Positions 20,631-29,956 are shown, counted from the stretch's first letter. The stretch: 64,000 bases of DNA from Oleispira sp963851095 (GCA_963851095.1 CAWKOX010000007.1:1-64000), one strand, 5' to 3'. A program made the numbers and translations. Notes: a model not told the origin generated them from the sequence alone.

Positions 20631-21392
20631 CTATTTAGGCGCCATGCGTAAAGCCGAATCGATGCGAATTACTTCACCGTTAAGAATAGGGTTTTCCACA
20701 ATGTCTCTGACTAAGCGACCGAATTCTTCAGGCTTACCTAAGCGAGATGGGAAAGGTAAAGTAGATGCTAAACTGTCTTGAATTTCTTGTGAGAAAGATT
20801 CCATCATCGGTGTCATAAACAAACCAGGGGCGATGGCTAAAACGCGCACACCAAACTTGGCCAGTTCACGAGCAGCGGGCAAAGTCATGGCAACAATGCC
20901 ACCCTTTGATGCGGAATAAGCGGCTTGACCAATTTGGCCTTCAAACGCGGCGACCGATGCGGTAGAAATAATTACACCGCGTTCGCCGTCAGCGTTGGCT
21001 TCGCGGTCTTTCATTTGGTCGGCGGCTAAACGTAAAATATTAAATGAGCCCACTAGGTTCACTTGAATTACGTTATTAAAAAAGTCTAACGTCATTGGGC
21101 CTTCACGACCAATGATACGGCTAGGATTGCCAATACCGGCACAGTTCACGGCAATGCCGCATAAACCATGCGCCTCTTTAGCCGTTTGCATCGCTTGTTC
21201 AGCACTGTCTGCGCTGGTGACGTCACAAAAAACCGCGATACCGCCAATGTCTTTGGCAACGGCTTCAGCTTTATCCATCTGTACGTCAAATACGGCAACT
21301 TTAGCGCCTTGGCTGGCTAAGAATCTTGCCGTTGCTTCACCTAAACCAGAAGCGCCACCGGTAACAACTGCGGGTACACCTTGAATATCCAT
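20631..21392 (-). CDS. Short-chain dehydrogenase, 3-hydroxyacyl-CoA (HSD17B10-like) type
   Basis: 253-residue SDR with the NAD motif TGGASGLGEATARFLA, the NCAGIG segment, and catalytic Ser-Tyr-Lys in the ISTASVAAFEGQIGQAAYSASKGG region. The insert MKDREANADGERGVIISTAS and the ending NPILNGEVIRIDSALRMAPK match the type II 3-hydroxyacyl-CoA dehydrogenase branch, whose members accept 2-methyl-3-hydroxyacyl-CoA. It is the first gene of the operon, facing the AraC regulator across 189 bases. Confidence 0.9.
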   Translation of the reverse strand: MDIQGVPAVVTGGASGLGEATARFLASQGAKVAVFDVQMDKAEAVAKDIGGIAVFCDVTSADSAEQAMQTAKEAHGLCGIAVNCAGIGNPSRIIGREGPMTLDFFNNVIQVNLVGSFNILRLAADQMKDREANADGERGVIISTASVAAFEGQIGQAAYSASKGGIVAMTLPAARELAKFGVRVLAIAPGLFMTPMMESFSQEIQDSLASTLPFPSRLGKPEEFGRLVRDIVENPILNGEVIRIDSALRMAPK

Positions 21393-21501
21393 TTGAAACC
21401 CTCTTTTTATATTTATAGCTATGACTAAATTATGGTTATGCCTAAATAGTGGCTAAATTATTGACGCCGTGCAATGTCATAAAGGGCTAAATAATTATCT
21501 A

Positions 21502-21562
21502 AAACGGACAGGGTGTATTAATTGTGAGCACGTTATTCTAATATAAATATCTTAAACGGACA
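21502..21562. promoter_or_regulatory. Two direct repeats of AAACGGACA in the SDR-AraC divergent region
   Basis: AAACGGACA at 21502-21510 and 21554-21562, 52 bases apart (about five helix turns). The reverse complement has a TGTCCG core that resembles the TGTC-type half sites of ArgR/OruR-like AraC regulators. This is a candidate operator for the adjacent AraC gene; binding is inferred. Confidence 0.4.
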
Positions 21563-21581
21563 TTACGACCTCTGGATAAGC

Positions 21582-22601
21582 ATGAGCAATAAAACACATA
21601 CCATAACCGCTTATTATGCCCAAGCTGTGATTGAGGGTGCTAAGCGCTTGAATTACGACACGGATTCATTACTGCAGTCTGTGGGTTTGACGGAGATTAC
21701 ATCTGATCAGCGAGTAGCACCTCAAGTGATTACTCAGTTGATTCAGTCGATATGGAAGCGGTTGGATGATGAGTTCATGGGCTTTACCAGTCAGCCCTGT
21801 AAGCAAGGTGTCTTCGCTTTTATGGCGCGACAGTCGATTCAGTGCCGAACTTTAAGAGAAGCATTGACTCATGGCGCGCAGTTTTATCATTTAATTCGTC
21901 ACGACTTAGAAGTGAGTTTTATCGAAGTTGATAATGACAAAGAAAACGAAGCCATTTTTAGTATTCAATTAAGCGATGAGTCTCTTGATCCTGAGCATTT
22001 GTTAATCGAGTTCTTTTTATTAGTTTGGCATCGGTTTGCGATTTGGCTGGTGGGTAATAAAGTGCCGTTGAAATATGCTGACTTTAAATATTCACCGCCA
22101 GCGCATGTGAAAGAATACAGTTTATTCTTTCCTTGTCATTGCCGCTTTAACCAAGTTAAAAATAGCATTGTATTTGACCGCAGTGCGTTATCGTTACCGA
22201 TTAAACGCAGTGAAAAAGAATTATATGAATTTCTCAAAAAATCTCCCGCAGACTTATTAAGTAAACCCTTATTTTCAAATACCTTCACCAGCCAAGTTAT
22301 GACTTACATGGGTGAAGCGATTAATGAAGGTAGTCTGAGTTCAATGCCATCGATTGAATGTGTGGCCAGCTATTTTAATATGAGTTCTCGTAATTTGCGT
22401 CGCAGGTTAAGTGAAGAACATAGCAGCTATCAAAGCATTAAAGATGCCTTGCGAAAAAATCATGCAATAAAACTGTTAACGGATAATGAGTTGGCGATCA
22501 ATCAAATTTCTCGTGAAGTAGGGTTCAACGAGCCGGCCGCGTTTACTCGTGCTTTCAAACAATGGACGGGGCAGACTCCCCGTAATTTTCGACAGCTTTA
22601 A
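21582..22601 (+). CDS. AraC-family regulator with Arabinose_bd-type N-terminal domain
   Basis: 339 residues. The N-terminal 200 residues match the ligand domain seen in OruR/VirS-like regulators (YYAQAVIEGAKRLNYDTDSLL, RVAPQVITQLIQSIW). The C-terminal 100 residues carry two helix-turn-helix motifs ending FNEPAAFTRAFKQWTGQTP. It is divergent from the acyl-CoA oxidation operon and 90 bases upstream of a second acyl-CoA dehydrogenase, so it likely controls one or both. Confidence 0.9.
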   Translation: MSNKTHTITAYYAQAVIEGAKRLNYDTDSLLQSVGLTEITSDQRVAPQVITQLIQSIWKRLDDEFMGFTSQPCKQGVFAFMARQSIQCRTLREALTHGAQFYHLIRHDLEVSFIEVDNDKENEAIFSIQLSDESLDPEHLLIEFFLLVWHRFAIWLVGNKVPLKYADFKYSPPAHVKEYSLFFPCHCRFNQVKNSIVFDRSALSLPIKRSEKELYEFLKKSPADLLSKPLFSNTFTSQVMTYMGEAINEGSLSSMPSIECVASYFNMSSRNLRRRLSEEHSSYQSIKDALRKNHAIKLLTDNELAINQISREVGFNEPAAFTRAFKQWTGQTPRNFRQL

Positions 22602-22691
22602 TAATTTAAGCAATCAAGTTAATAATAAAAATAAAATGAAGGCTGACCAAGCTTCAAATGTAAAAACTAATAATGATAAGAGATACTTTTT

Positions 22692-23861
22692 ATGGATATG
22701 ACTTTAAGCGACGACCAGTTAATGATTCAACAATTGGCACAAAAATTTGCCCAAACTGAATTGGACCCTGTCGCCGATAAACTAGAGCAAGAGGGCGGTC
22801 GAGAAATTTATTTAGCCAACTTAAAAAAGCTCGCCGAACTCGGGTTTATGGGTCTGAATATTGAAAGCCAATATGGTGGAACCGACGTGGGTACCGTGGG
22901 ATTCAGTATCGCTATTACTGAAATAGCCAAGGCGTGTGCTTCTACTGCAGTGACCATGTCGGTTAACAACATGGTGGCAGAAGTTATTCAAGTGGTGGCT
23001 TCAGCAGAGCAAAAAGAAAAGTACTTACCTAAATTATGCAGTGGTGAATATTCAGCTGGGGCTTTTTGTTTAACTGAAACCACCGCGGGTTCTGACCCTT
23101 CTAACATGAAAACGACCGCGGTATTAGATGGTGATGAATGGGTATTGAATGGTAATAAACAATTTATAACCAGTGCTGAATATGCCGGTATTTTTATTGT
23201 CTGGGCAGTGACTGATACAGATCAAACACGTGGTAAAGGCATCTCATGCTTTTTAGTTGAAAGAAATTCACAGGACTTCTTGCCTGGAATGTCAGTATCC
23301 AAAGCCGAAGAAAAAATGGGCCAGCATGCGTCATCAACCAACGAGGTGGTATTTGATAACTGCCGTATTCCTAAAGATTCCTTAATGGGGGAGTTGAACC
23401 AAGGTTTCAAAGTTGCAGTAAGTGAACTTGCGGGTGGGCGCATCGGTATAGGATCATTAGCTTTAGGGTTGGGGTTGGCCGCCATGGATTATGCGCGTAG
23501 TTACATTACCGAGCGTCAGCAATTTGGCCAAGCTATTGCTAACTTTCAAGGTATTCAATGGATGATAGCCGATGCCTATACCGACTTAGAAGCTTCGCGT
23601 TTATTATTGATGAACGCCGCCGATACGAAAGAAAAAGGTCAGGGGTTTTCCAAGCAAGCCTCCATGGCCAAGCTGTTCGCCACAGAGAAAGCTAATAGTG
23701 CTTGTTATACCGCGCTGCAATTAATGGGTGGTAATGGCTATATAAAAGACTATCCACTGGAGCGTTATAGCCGCGACGTTCGCATCACGACCATTTATGA
23801 GGGTACTAGTGAGATTCAAAGGGTGATTATTGCTCGAGAATTATTGAAAGAAATTAGTTAA
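22692..23861 (+). CDS. Acyl-CoA dehydrogenase, intact
   Basis: 389 residues, normal length, no frame problems. Conserved motifs include FCLTETTAGSDPSNMKTTA, NGNKQFITSAEYAG, ERQQFGQAIANFQGIQWM, QLMGGNGYIKDYPLERYSRD and YEGTSEIQR, where the Glu is the expected catalytic base. The pattern is that of the short/branched-chain or butyryl-CoA dehydrogenase group. It lies on the plus strand just after the AraC regulator, so it may supply a second chain-length range alongside the operon enzyme. Confidence 0.93.
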   Translation: MDMTLSDDQLMIQQLAQKFAQTELDPVADKLEQEGGREIYLANLKKLAELGFMGLNIESQYGGTDVGTVGFSIAITEIAKACASTAVTMSVNNMVAEVIQVVASAEQKEKYLPKLCSGEYSAGAFCLTETTAGSDPSNMKTTAVLDGDEWVLNGNKQFITSAEYAGIFIVWAVTDTDQTRGKGISCFLVERNSQDFLPGMSVSKAEEKMGQHASSTNEVVFDNCRIPKDSLMGELNQGFKVAVSELAGGRIGIGSLALGLGLAAMDYARSYITERQQFGQAIANFQGIQWMIADAYTDLEASRLLLMNAADTKEKGQGFSKQASMAKLFATEKANSACYTALQLMGGNGYIKDYPLERYSRDVRITTIYEGTSEIQRVIIARELLKEIS

Positions 23862-24284
23862 CAAATATATGTATCCAAACAGATTAATGAGTGTATGGCT
23901 CTTTCTAGTCTATTAATTTATATTAAAATTGCGCTCCGAAAATAAAAGGAAGCATTGTAAGCAGAGGCTAAATCTAAGTCTGATTCAAACTGGAATTAAG
24001 TGGTCGATTAAGAAAAAATTCAGTTTAAGTCAAGCTAGGTTAACCAATGTTGCGACGACTTTAGCGAGTGCAAATTTAGATATTAATGGTGAATACAAAT
24101 TTCAATGAGTTGTGAAGCTTTATCGGATTCGTCATTAAAAAATGAGCTCATTCCTCGCTCTTGTCACAATTTGCATATATTTTGTCACTTAACCGATTGT
24201 CGCCTAGGCTAATCTACCCATTAGTAAGATTTAGTTCGAATAAGAATAATAACAGTCTGACTTAAAAATGGTGAGGTTAGTACA
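23862..24284 (+). promoter_or_regulatory. Upstream region of the PF10118 gene with three TTGTCRC repeats
   Basis: A 423-base gap with no gene. TTGTCAC at 24161 and 24182, exactly 21 bases apart, and TTGTCGC at 24197 lie 90-120 bases before the start codon of the next gene. Direct half-sites two helix turns apart are typical for AraC-family activators, and an AraC gene follows downstream. The rest of the gap shows nothing further. Confidence 0.45.
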
Positions 24285-25109
24285 ATGAGCAAACTATTGA
24301 ATACAAAATACAGTGGGAATTCGACAATTCCAGTGCGAAAAATGAATTTCGATTTCACTGATGTGCCAAAAAACTATATGAATGGCAGTTTGGCTAAAAG
24401 TCATTTGTTTGATGGTTTAAATCTGCTATTTCCGGAAGGTGAGCGCTTTTTCATGCGAGCGGTACGTGATGGTTTGAATAAAATTGATAGCCCAGACTTA
24501 AAACAACAAGCTCGAGGTTTTTTTGGTCAGGAAACACAACATGCTATAGAACACGAAAAGTTCTTTGATGTACTTGAGCAGAATGGATATACATTTCGCA
24601 AAAAGCTTAATAAAATCGATAAGTTTATTTTAAAAATGCGCGATGTATTGCCGGCGGGTTTTCGTCTTTCTTTAACTGCTGGTGCTGAGCATTTAACAGC
24701 AATATTAGGTGCTGCTACGTTGAATGATGAAGATATCGAGAAATCACATCCCGCGATGCGTGATCTAATTCAATGGCATGCCATTGAAGAAATCGAGCAT
24801 AAAGCGGTTGCTTTTGATGTTTATCAAGAAAGTAATGGTAACTATCTATTACGAATATTGGGTTATATTGGCGCGATACTATTCATTCACAGTGTGTCAA
24901 ACAGTTTAGTAGAAGATTTTTTAATGCAAGATGGATATAGTAAAAAAGAAGCTAAAAAATTAATAAAGCAAACTCATAAGGAAATGTTAGCGAATCATGA
25001 AAATTTAGGACAATCTCTTCGAGCTTATTTTAAACCAAGTTTTCATCCTAATAACTTTGATGAATCTGTATTGTTAGAGAAAGCAATGAGCCGTTTAGGT
25101 ATTGCTTGA
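24285..25109 (+). CDS. PF10118 family predicted metal-dependent hydrolase
   Basis: 274 residues. Motifs FTDVPKNYMNGSLAKSHLFDGLNLLFPEGERFFMRAVR, then FFGQETQHAIEHEKFF and WHAIEEIEHKAVAFDVY, place it in the Metal_hydrol family. The ExxH and EExxH pairs suggest a ferritin-like di-metal centre rather than a proven hydrolase. A hydrophobic segment lies at about 185-205. The true reaction is unknown. It is followed by an AraC regulator 69 bases on and preceded by candidate AraC sites. Confidence 0.85.
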   Translation: MSKLLNTKYSGNSTIPVRKMNFDFTDVPKNYMNGSLAKSHLFDGLNLLFPEGERFFMRAVRDGLNKIDSPDLKQQARGFFGQETQHAIEHEKFFDVLEQNGYTFRKKLNKIDKFILKMRDVLPAGFRLSLTAGAEHLTAILGAATLNDEDIEKSHPAMRDLIQWHAIEEIEHKAVAFDVYQESNGNYLLRILGYIGAILFIHSVSNSLVEDFLMQDGYSKKEAKKLIKQTHKEMLANHENLGQSLRAYFKPSFHPNNFDESVLLEKAMSRLGIA

Positions 25110-25178
25110 TAGTAATGTGAGCATTGCGAAAGTCGTGTAATATACTACTCTAAGCTAAATGTTTAAGATATTGAGCGC

Positions 25179-26216
25179 ATGAGCGAACTTAAAGAATTAA
25201 AATTCCCGGCATTCTATAGTCAGCTAGCGAAAGATTTTATAGATACGATCACTCAGAGTTTAGCGTTCGACTTTTCGATTGCTAAAGGATTAGAGCTGAT
25301 TAATATTCCAGTGGATATTTTACAAAATCCAGAAGCTCTATTAGATGGCGATCAGGTCTGCTTGATGATATCGCTAGGGAAAATGTTAGCTAAAAAAGAT
25401 AAACCTTTTAGTTTGCAAATACTTCAGCATTTCAAAGAGGATACTCTAGGAATGCTGGGGTTAGCCATTATTAATGCTCAGGATGCTGAACAAGCACTTA
25501 ATCTTTTTCAAGAATATACTGAGCTTTTTATACCAGGCTTTGATTTCAGTATTAATTACAGCGATAGGTACCTTGATGTAGAAATTTTACCTCTCGCAAA
25601 TTTTAAAAAACTAGAATCAACATTGGTTGAGTTGATTTGTTGTGCTTTTGATTTTTATGGTAAACGCTCAGGTTTTGAGATACAGGCTGAGTTTTATTTT
25701 AGCCATGATGTTTCAGATTATAAAAGTCAGCTAGAGCAACAGTTTGAATCCCCTATTTATAGCCACTCACCGATTAATAGAATACGGATTCCTCGTGCCG
25801 TGCTGTCTCAGAGAGTTAAAAATCCAAATTCATCCATGCAGGCTGTTTATATTGCTCAACTCAATCTTGAAAAAGCAAAGCATGAACAGCAAAGTTCTAT
25901 TAGTTTTCAGGCTAGGCGGATAATGCATTACAGCGGTAAAAAAGGGGTTTTTCTTAATCGTGATCAGTTAGCCGATCAACTATCCTGCTCTCATAGAACA
26001 CTAACTCGCAAGCTGAAATCCGAAGGGGTGTCATTTCAGCAGTTGCTCGATGAAGTTCGGTTTTCAATGGCGAAACAAATGCTGTATCAGTCGAGTAAAT
26101 CGACGAAACAAGTTGCCAATTATATTGGCATAACCAATCCATCAGTTTTTTGTCGAGCTTTTAAGAAGTGGTCAGGAGTCACGCCCAGTGAATATCGGGC
26201 GAGTTTGCATGTTTAG
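25179..26216 (+). CDS. AraC-family regulator
   Basis: 345 residues, with a weakly conserved ligand domain of the Arabinose_bd type (residues 1-210) and a C-terminal double helix-turn-helix (LADQLSCSHRTLTRKLKSEG and ITNPSVFCRAFKKWSGVTPSEYR). It lies in the same direction as the PF10118 gene and probably controls it through the TTGTCAC repeats upstream. It is convergent with the next gene. Confidence 0.88.
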   Translation: MSELKELKFPAFYSQLAKDFIDTITQSLAFDFSIAKGLELINIPVDILQNPEALLDGDQVCLMISLGKMLAKKDKPFSLQILQHFKEDTLGMLGLAIINAQDAEQALNLFQEYTELFIPGFDFSINYSDRYLDVEILPLANFKKLESTLVELICCAFDFYGKRSGFEIQAEFYFSHDVSDYKSQLEQQFESPIYSHSPINRIRIPRAVLSQRVKNPNSSMQAVYIAQLNLEKAKHEQQSSISFQARRIMHYSGKKGVFLNRDQLADQLSCSHRTLTRKLKSEGVSFQQLLDEVRFSMAKQMLYQSSKSTKQVANYIGITNPSVFCRAFKKWSGVTPSEYRASLHV

Positions 26217-26251
26217 TGCTTCTTGTTTTTTTTTGGGGGGCTGGTACTAAT

Positions 26252-27322
26252 TTAATTAAAGTTGATCGGCAGCGTGCTTTCAATCGGGGAGAAAGGCTCT
26301 AGCTGAACCTTCAATTTACTCCATAAAGCACCAGAAGTAACTATAGGTATGCGACTACGATCCGTTTCATAATTATTTAGCTGCCAGTGCTGAGTAAAGT
26401 TTTTAGCCCCCTCAGTTTTATGAAGTTGCCTAACTTCGCAAGATAGTTGGGCGATGGCATCAATACTATTTTCCCAACTAAAGCGATTGAAATCACGATA
26501 GGTAAATGTCTCGTCTACATATCGATCACTTAGTTGAATAAGCTGCTGCATAAGCTGGTGGAGAAAATAATTTATATCAAGCTTGTTAATAAAAAAGCTG
26601 ATGAATTGAATGTTTTCTAACTCTGTTAGTGCAATACCACCGCTGGTAATAACTTTCAGATCTATTAGATATTCACCCGTTGGACGAAGTATTAGGTCGA
26701 TGAGTTCAAACTTAGTCCCGCCATAGTTGATAGTGCTAAGTCTGTCTTTTATTTTCTCTCTGGTTAATGATGATTCTTGTTCGCTGAACGGTTTTTTGTT
26801 GAGGCAGCTTTTAGTTAGCTTTGCTTGTAAACGATTGCGGCTATTGGCAAGCAAAGGTAGGTCGTGGTGGTTATTAAATGGTGTGGTTATTTTTCCTTGA
26901 TGATTCAAACGGAATAACTCGCGTACTTCATGCTCACGAGCCTTTTTTAAGGCCAAATATACTGTTTGAATGATTTCTGAAGTAGGTAGTTGTGGCTCAA
27001 TACGCCATTTTCGGCCATATACGATTTTATCTTGAGAAACTTCAGTATTAGAAGATTTGTAATTATCAATGCCGACAATGCCGACTTGAATATAAATTCC
27101 TGTATTTTTATCGGAGTCTTCATCTGAATTATCTTGGCTAACAAATACGGGATAGCGTGGATCAAAGTCAATATCCAGTAACAGTTGCTCAACTGACTGC
27201 AAGGTATGCTGGTAGCTTAAATAATGCTGAGGAATGCAGAAGCGCCCATCCGCCAGTTCTGTTTTGGGTGCATTGTCTAGCGCTTTCTCACCTGCGAGTA
27301 GTGTTTCAATATTTGACGTCAT
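26252..27322 (-). CDS. Hypothetical protein, family not recognised
   Basis: 356 residues, no signal peptide and no membrane helix. It is largely polar with long charged stretches and several His/Asn-rich turns (NNHHDLPLLANSRNRLQAKL). Mid-protein segments such as GRKWRIEPQLPTSEIIQTVYLALKKAREHEVRELF and INYGGTKFELIDLILRPTGEY look like folded alpha-beta structure. ATG start and good coding character throughout. It is convergent with the AraC gene and divergent from the methyltransferase-like gene. No function is proposed. Confidence 0.75.
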   Translation of the reverse strand: MTSNIETLLAGEKALDNAPKTELADGRFCIPQHYLSYQHTLQSVEQLLLDIDFDPRYPVFVSQDNSDEDSDKNTGIYIQVGIVGIDNYKSSNTEVSQDKIVYGRKWRIEPQLPTSEIIQTVYLALKKAREHEVRELFRLNHQGKITTPFNNHHDLPLLANSRNRLQAKLTKSCLNKKPFSEQESSLTREKIKDRLSTINYGGTKFELIDLILRPTGEYLIDLKVITSGGIALTELENIQFISFFINKLDINYFLHQLMQQLIQLSDRYVDETFTYRDFNRFSWENSIDAIAQLSCEVRQLHKTEGAKNFTQHWQLNNYETDRSRIPIVTSGALWSKLKVQLEPFSPIESTLPINFN

Positions 27323-27791
27323 ACCGTTTTACTTCTATTTAGCTTTTTGTTGATCTGTTTAAACTTCAATTAACAGTTGTACTAGGCTTTAATTTGTATA
27401 CGGACGCACAATCTTTTTGGTTTACATTTTCTGCTTAAAAATATCATAGCTTTCTGCTATTGCATATCTAGGTACACAAGCCGCGCTGAAAGTTCCATTG
27501 GGCAGTGATTATTTAAACGAACTTGCCTTACATCTAATATACGGTTGGTGTTGGGTATTTGATAAAAAACCGACATGTTTAAGTTTCCTATTTCTTCTCG
27601 AGTAGTTATGTCTAAAGAATAAATAAATGGGGAATAATATAGATTACCTCAGCGGCCATTAGATTAGTTAAAGCATGTTGCTATTTGCTTTTTAACTATA
27701 TATACCTATTATTTATGTATTGAAACTTGCTAGTGATTTTAATTACTATAAGACTGTGTTCGATTTGGCAGGATGCTAGGGTGATAAAAAT
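27323..27791. other. AT-rich divergent intergenic region
   Basis: About 470 bases without a credible gene, between the unrecognised protein and the methyltransferase-like gene. It should contain both promoters. No clear palindrome, terminator or RNA gene was seen. AGGG lies 13 bases before the downstream ATG. Confidence 0.4.
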
Positions 27792-29027
27792 ATGGATGTA
27801 GAAATTGATGCAGTGCTGACAGATATTGAGGGACGAGAGAAGGATTCTCTTTACCATCCGGAGTTATTGCAGTCACTTAATCAAAATTTGCGCCAGCAAT
27901 TAGCCGCTAGAAATGCACCCTTGATCACATTGGAACAACGACAAGAACAAGTGCGGCAAGCGCTTACGGCTACAGTGGCCAGTCGTGAATTGGGTAGAGC
28001 TGTTTTTTCTCAAGAATTGAACAAGTGTTATGACGCTTTAACGGCCATTTATACATCGCTGAACTTACCCCCAGAGCAGCGCAGTCTCCAGTATATTAAT
28101 CGTCATGGTTTGGTTATGTCGCCAGATTATTGCATCAAAACTATCACCGATACTCCCAGAGTCGGTGCGTTTTGGCAGGCACTTGAACCATTAATAGGTG
28201 TTGACACCAATACCGAAGGCAAAGCACAACATCTTGTATATCCCGCCTGTGGGCCTTATGCCCCTTTGCTATTGCCTTTGTTGTACAGCTTAAAGCAGCA
28301 AGAGCGTTTAAACCCCCTGTTGAAAGTGACCCTGATTGATGTGCATCCTGCCGCCGCGAATACGGCGTTAGAATTGGTGAGTCTCTGTGGTTTGGCGGAT
28401 CAAGTGGACGTATTGTGTCTGGATGCTTGTGACTACCAAGCTGAACCAGGCTCGGTGAATATCCTATTGTTGGAGTCCATGCAGCATGGTTTTGGCCGTG
28501 AAGCGCATCTAAGTATCTGCCAACACTTCGAATCCCTGTTAGCGCATGACGCCATTATGGTGCCTGAAAATATTTCTATCTGCGCGGTATTGGTTAAGAG
28601 TGCGGAGGAATATCCCGCCGAAGGACGCGATACCTCCATCGCTAACTCTGGCCGTATTGAGTTGGGCTCTATCTTGGAAGTTAATCGACATAACGTGCAG
28701 CAGTTACAAACTCTGGAATTGGAGGGAGGTAACAGCCTGGTGGAGTGCGACCAGGTAAAAATTCCCGATAATATTGTGGATGCCAAAGACTACATACTAC
28801 TGCTAACGACCCGCATAAAAGTAGCTGAGAATTGTTGGATAGAAGAATATGAGTCAGGTATTAGTCATCCATTGCCAGACTTGAGTGTGTGTATAGGTTT
28901 CACTCCAAACGATTACAAGTCTGGTGATCTATTAGCTAAACCCGGGGACAGTCTTAAATTTTATTATCGTAAGCTGGGCTTACCGGGGTTTCTTCCGACA
29001 CTGGTCAAGTCTGAGGTGAGCAGCTGA
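27792..29027 (+). CDS. PRMT-like class I SAM-dependent methyltransferase (predicted)
   Basis: 411 residues. The central part (about residues 140-290) has a Rossmann-type layout: LVYPACGPYAPLLLPLL as motif I, VTLIDVHPAA as the acidic motif after strand 2, LDACDY, and ILLLESMQHGFGREAHLSICQHFE, which resembles the double-E loop region of protein arginine methyltransferases. MVPENISICAVLV follows, as in PRMT barrels. The N-terminal 130 residues are helical and unmatched. It overlaps the next gene by one base (TGATGA), so the two enzymes are probably made together. The target is unknown; methylation of the neighbouring surface proteins is only a guess. Confidence 0.6.
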   Translation: MDVEIDAVLTDIEGREKDSLYHPELLQSLNQNLRQQLAARNAPLITLEQRQEQVRQALTATVASRELGRAVFSQELNKCYDALTAIYTSLNLPPEQRSLQYINRHGLVMSPDYCIKTITDTPRVGAFWQALEPLIGVDTNTEGKAQHLVYPACGPYAPLLLPLLYSLKQQERLNPLLKVTLIDVHPAAANTALELVSLCGLADQVDVLCLDACDYQAEPGSVNILLLESMQHGFGREAHLSICQHFESLLAHDAIMVPENISICAVLVKSAEEYPAEGRDTSIANSGRIELGSILEVNRHNVQQLQTLELEGGNSLVECDQVKIPDNIVDAKDYILLLTTRIKVAENCWIEEYESGISHPLPDLSVCIGFTPNDYKSGDLLAKPGDSLKFYYRKLGLPGFLPTLVKSEVSS

Positions 29028-29956
29028 TGAAAATTATCGTCGTCAGCCAAAGTTGTTTGTCTTTGCCGCTGATCCAGCAATTGCAGGCTAAGGGACAATT
29101 AGCGGGTGTTTGGCTACACAATGTTCGCGCCGAAGACAGTCAGCAGTTGGGCTGGTTTTGTCAGCAGCAGAATATTCCACTGTTGGTGATTGATCCGGCC
29201 CAGCCGCAAGCTTTATTAGAGCACTTTGACACTGTGGCGGCCGATTGCGCCATTAGTGCATTTTTGTCGTACCTGTTCCCTTCGCAAATAACGGAGAAGC
29301 TACAGGGTCGCTTAATGAATATTCATGCCAGTGCCTTACCGCAATTACGTGGTGCCGATCCTTTGTACTGGTTGTTACGCCAAGGAGCGAATGAAACTCA
29401 ATTAAGCTTGCATCAAGTAGCGGATAAAGTGGATGAAGGGGATTTGTTGTTTCAGCAAGCATTACTGATTCACCCGTTTGATACCCATCAAAGTTTATCC
29501 AATACAGTGGCAACTGAATTACCTGTTTTGATTGATGCTTGGATAGGTGCTGGTGGCCTAGACGTTACAGCATGGGCACAGGAAGGTGAGTCCAGTAGCG
29601 CGCCAAAAGTCCAGATATCAGAACGCCAGATTGATTGGTCGAGCATGAGCAGTCTGGATATTTTTAATTTGGTGCGGGCTTGTGCCAGTGCTAGCCAAGG
29701 GGCTTGGTTTCGGTTTGGACAGGAGTATTTACAGCTGTTGGAATGCACGCCAGTGCAGGGGGATAACCTGCAATTAGAGCCGGGCACCATTGCGCATATA
29801 GGAGCGCCTAGGGGAGTGTTGTTGGCCTCTATTGACGGTCTTTTGCGATTGGATGTGATCAGTAGTCCAAGCGGAATTTTTAGTGGTTTACGTTTTGCCG
29901 AACGTTATCGGCTGCAGGCTGGACAGAAGTTTGAAAGTTGTTTGGTCATGCAATAA
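29027..29956 (+). CDS. Formyltransferase-family protein (methionyl-tRNA formyltransferase-like fold)
   Basis: 309 residues. The N-terminal domain shows the catalytic pattern of 10-formyl-THF-dependent transferases: LMNIHASALPQLRGADPLYWLLRQG, then VADKVDEGDLLFQ, giving the Asn, His and Asp triad. The C-terminal domain (about 200-309) resembles the Fmt C-terminal beta barrel. The sequence is divergent enough that Met-tRNA is an unlikely substrate; sugar-amine or peptide formylation is possible. It is translationally coupled to the methyltransferase-like gene and 30 bases before the collar genes. Confidence 0.78.
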   Translation: MKIIVVSQSCLSLPLIQQLQAKGQLAGVWLHNVRAEDSQQLGWFCQQQNIPLLVIDPAQPQALLEHFDTVAADCAISAFLSYLFPSQITEKLQGRLMNIHASALPQLRGADPLYWLLRQGANETQLSLHQVADKVDEGDLLFQQALLIHPFDTHQSLSNTVATELPVLIDAWIGAGGLDVTAWAQEGESSSAPKVQISERQIDWSSMSSLDIFNLVRACASASQGAWFRFGQEYLQLLECTPVQGDNLQLEPGTIAHIGAPRGVLLASIDGLLRLDVISSPSGIFSGLRFAERYRLQAGQKFESCLVMQ

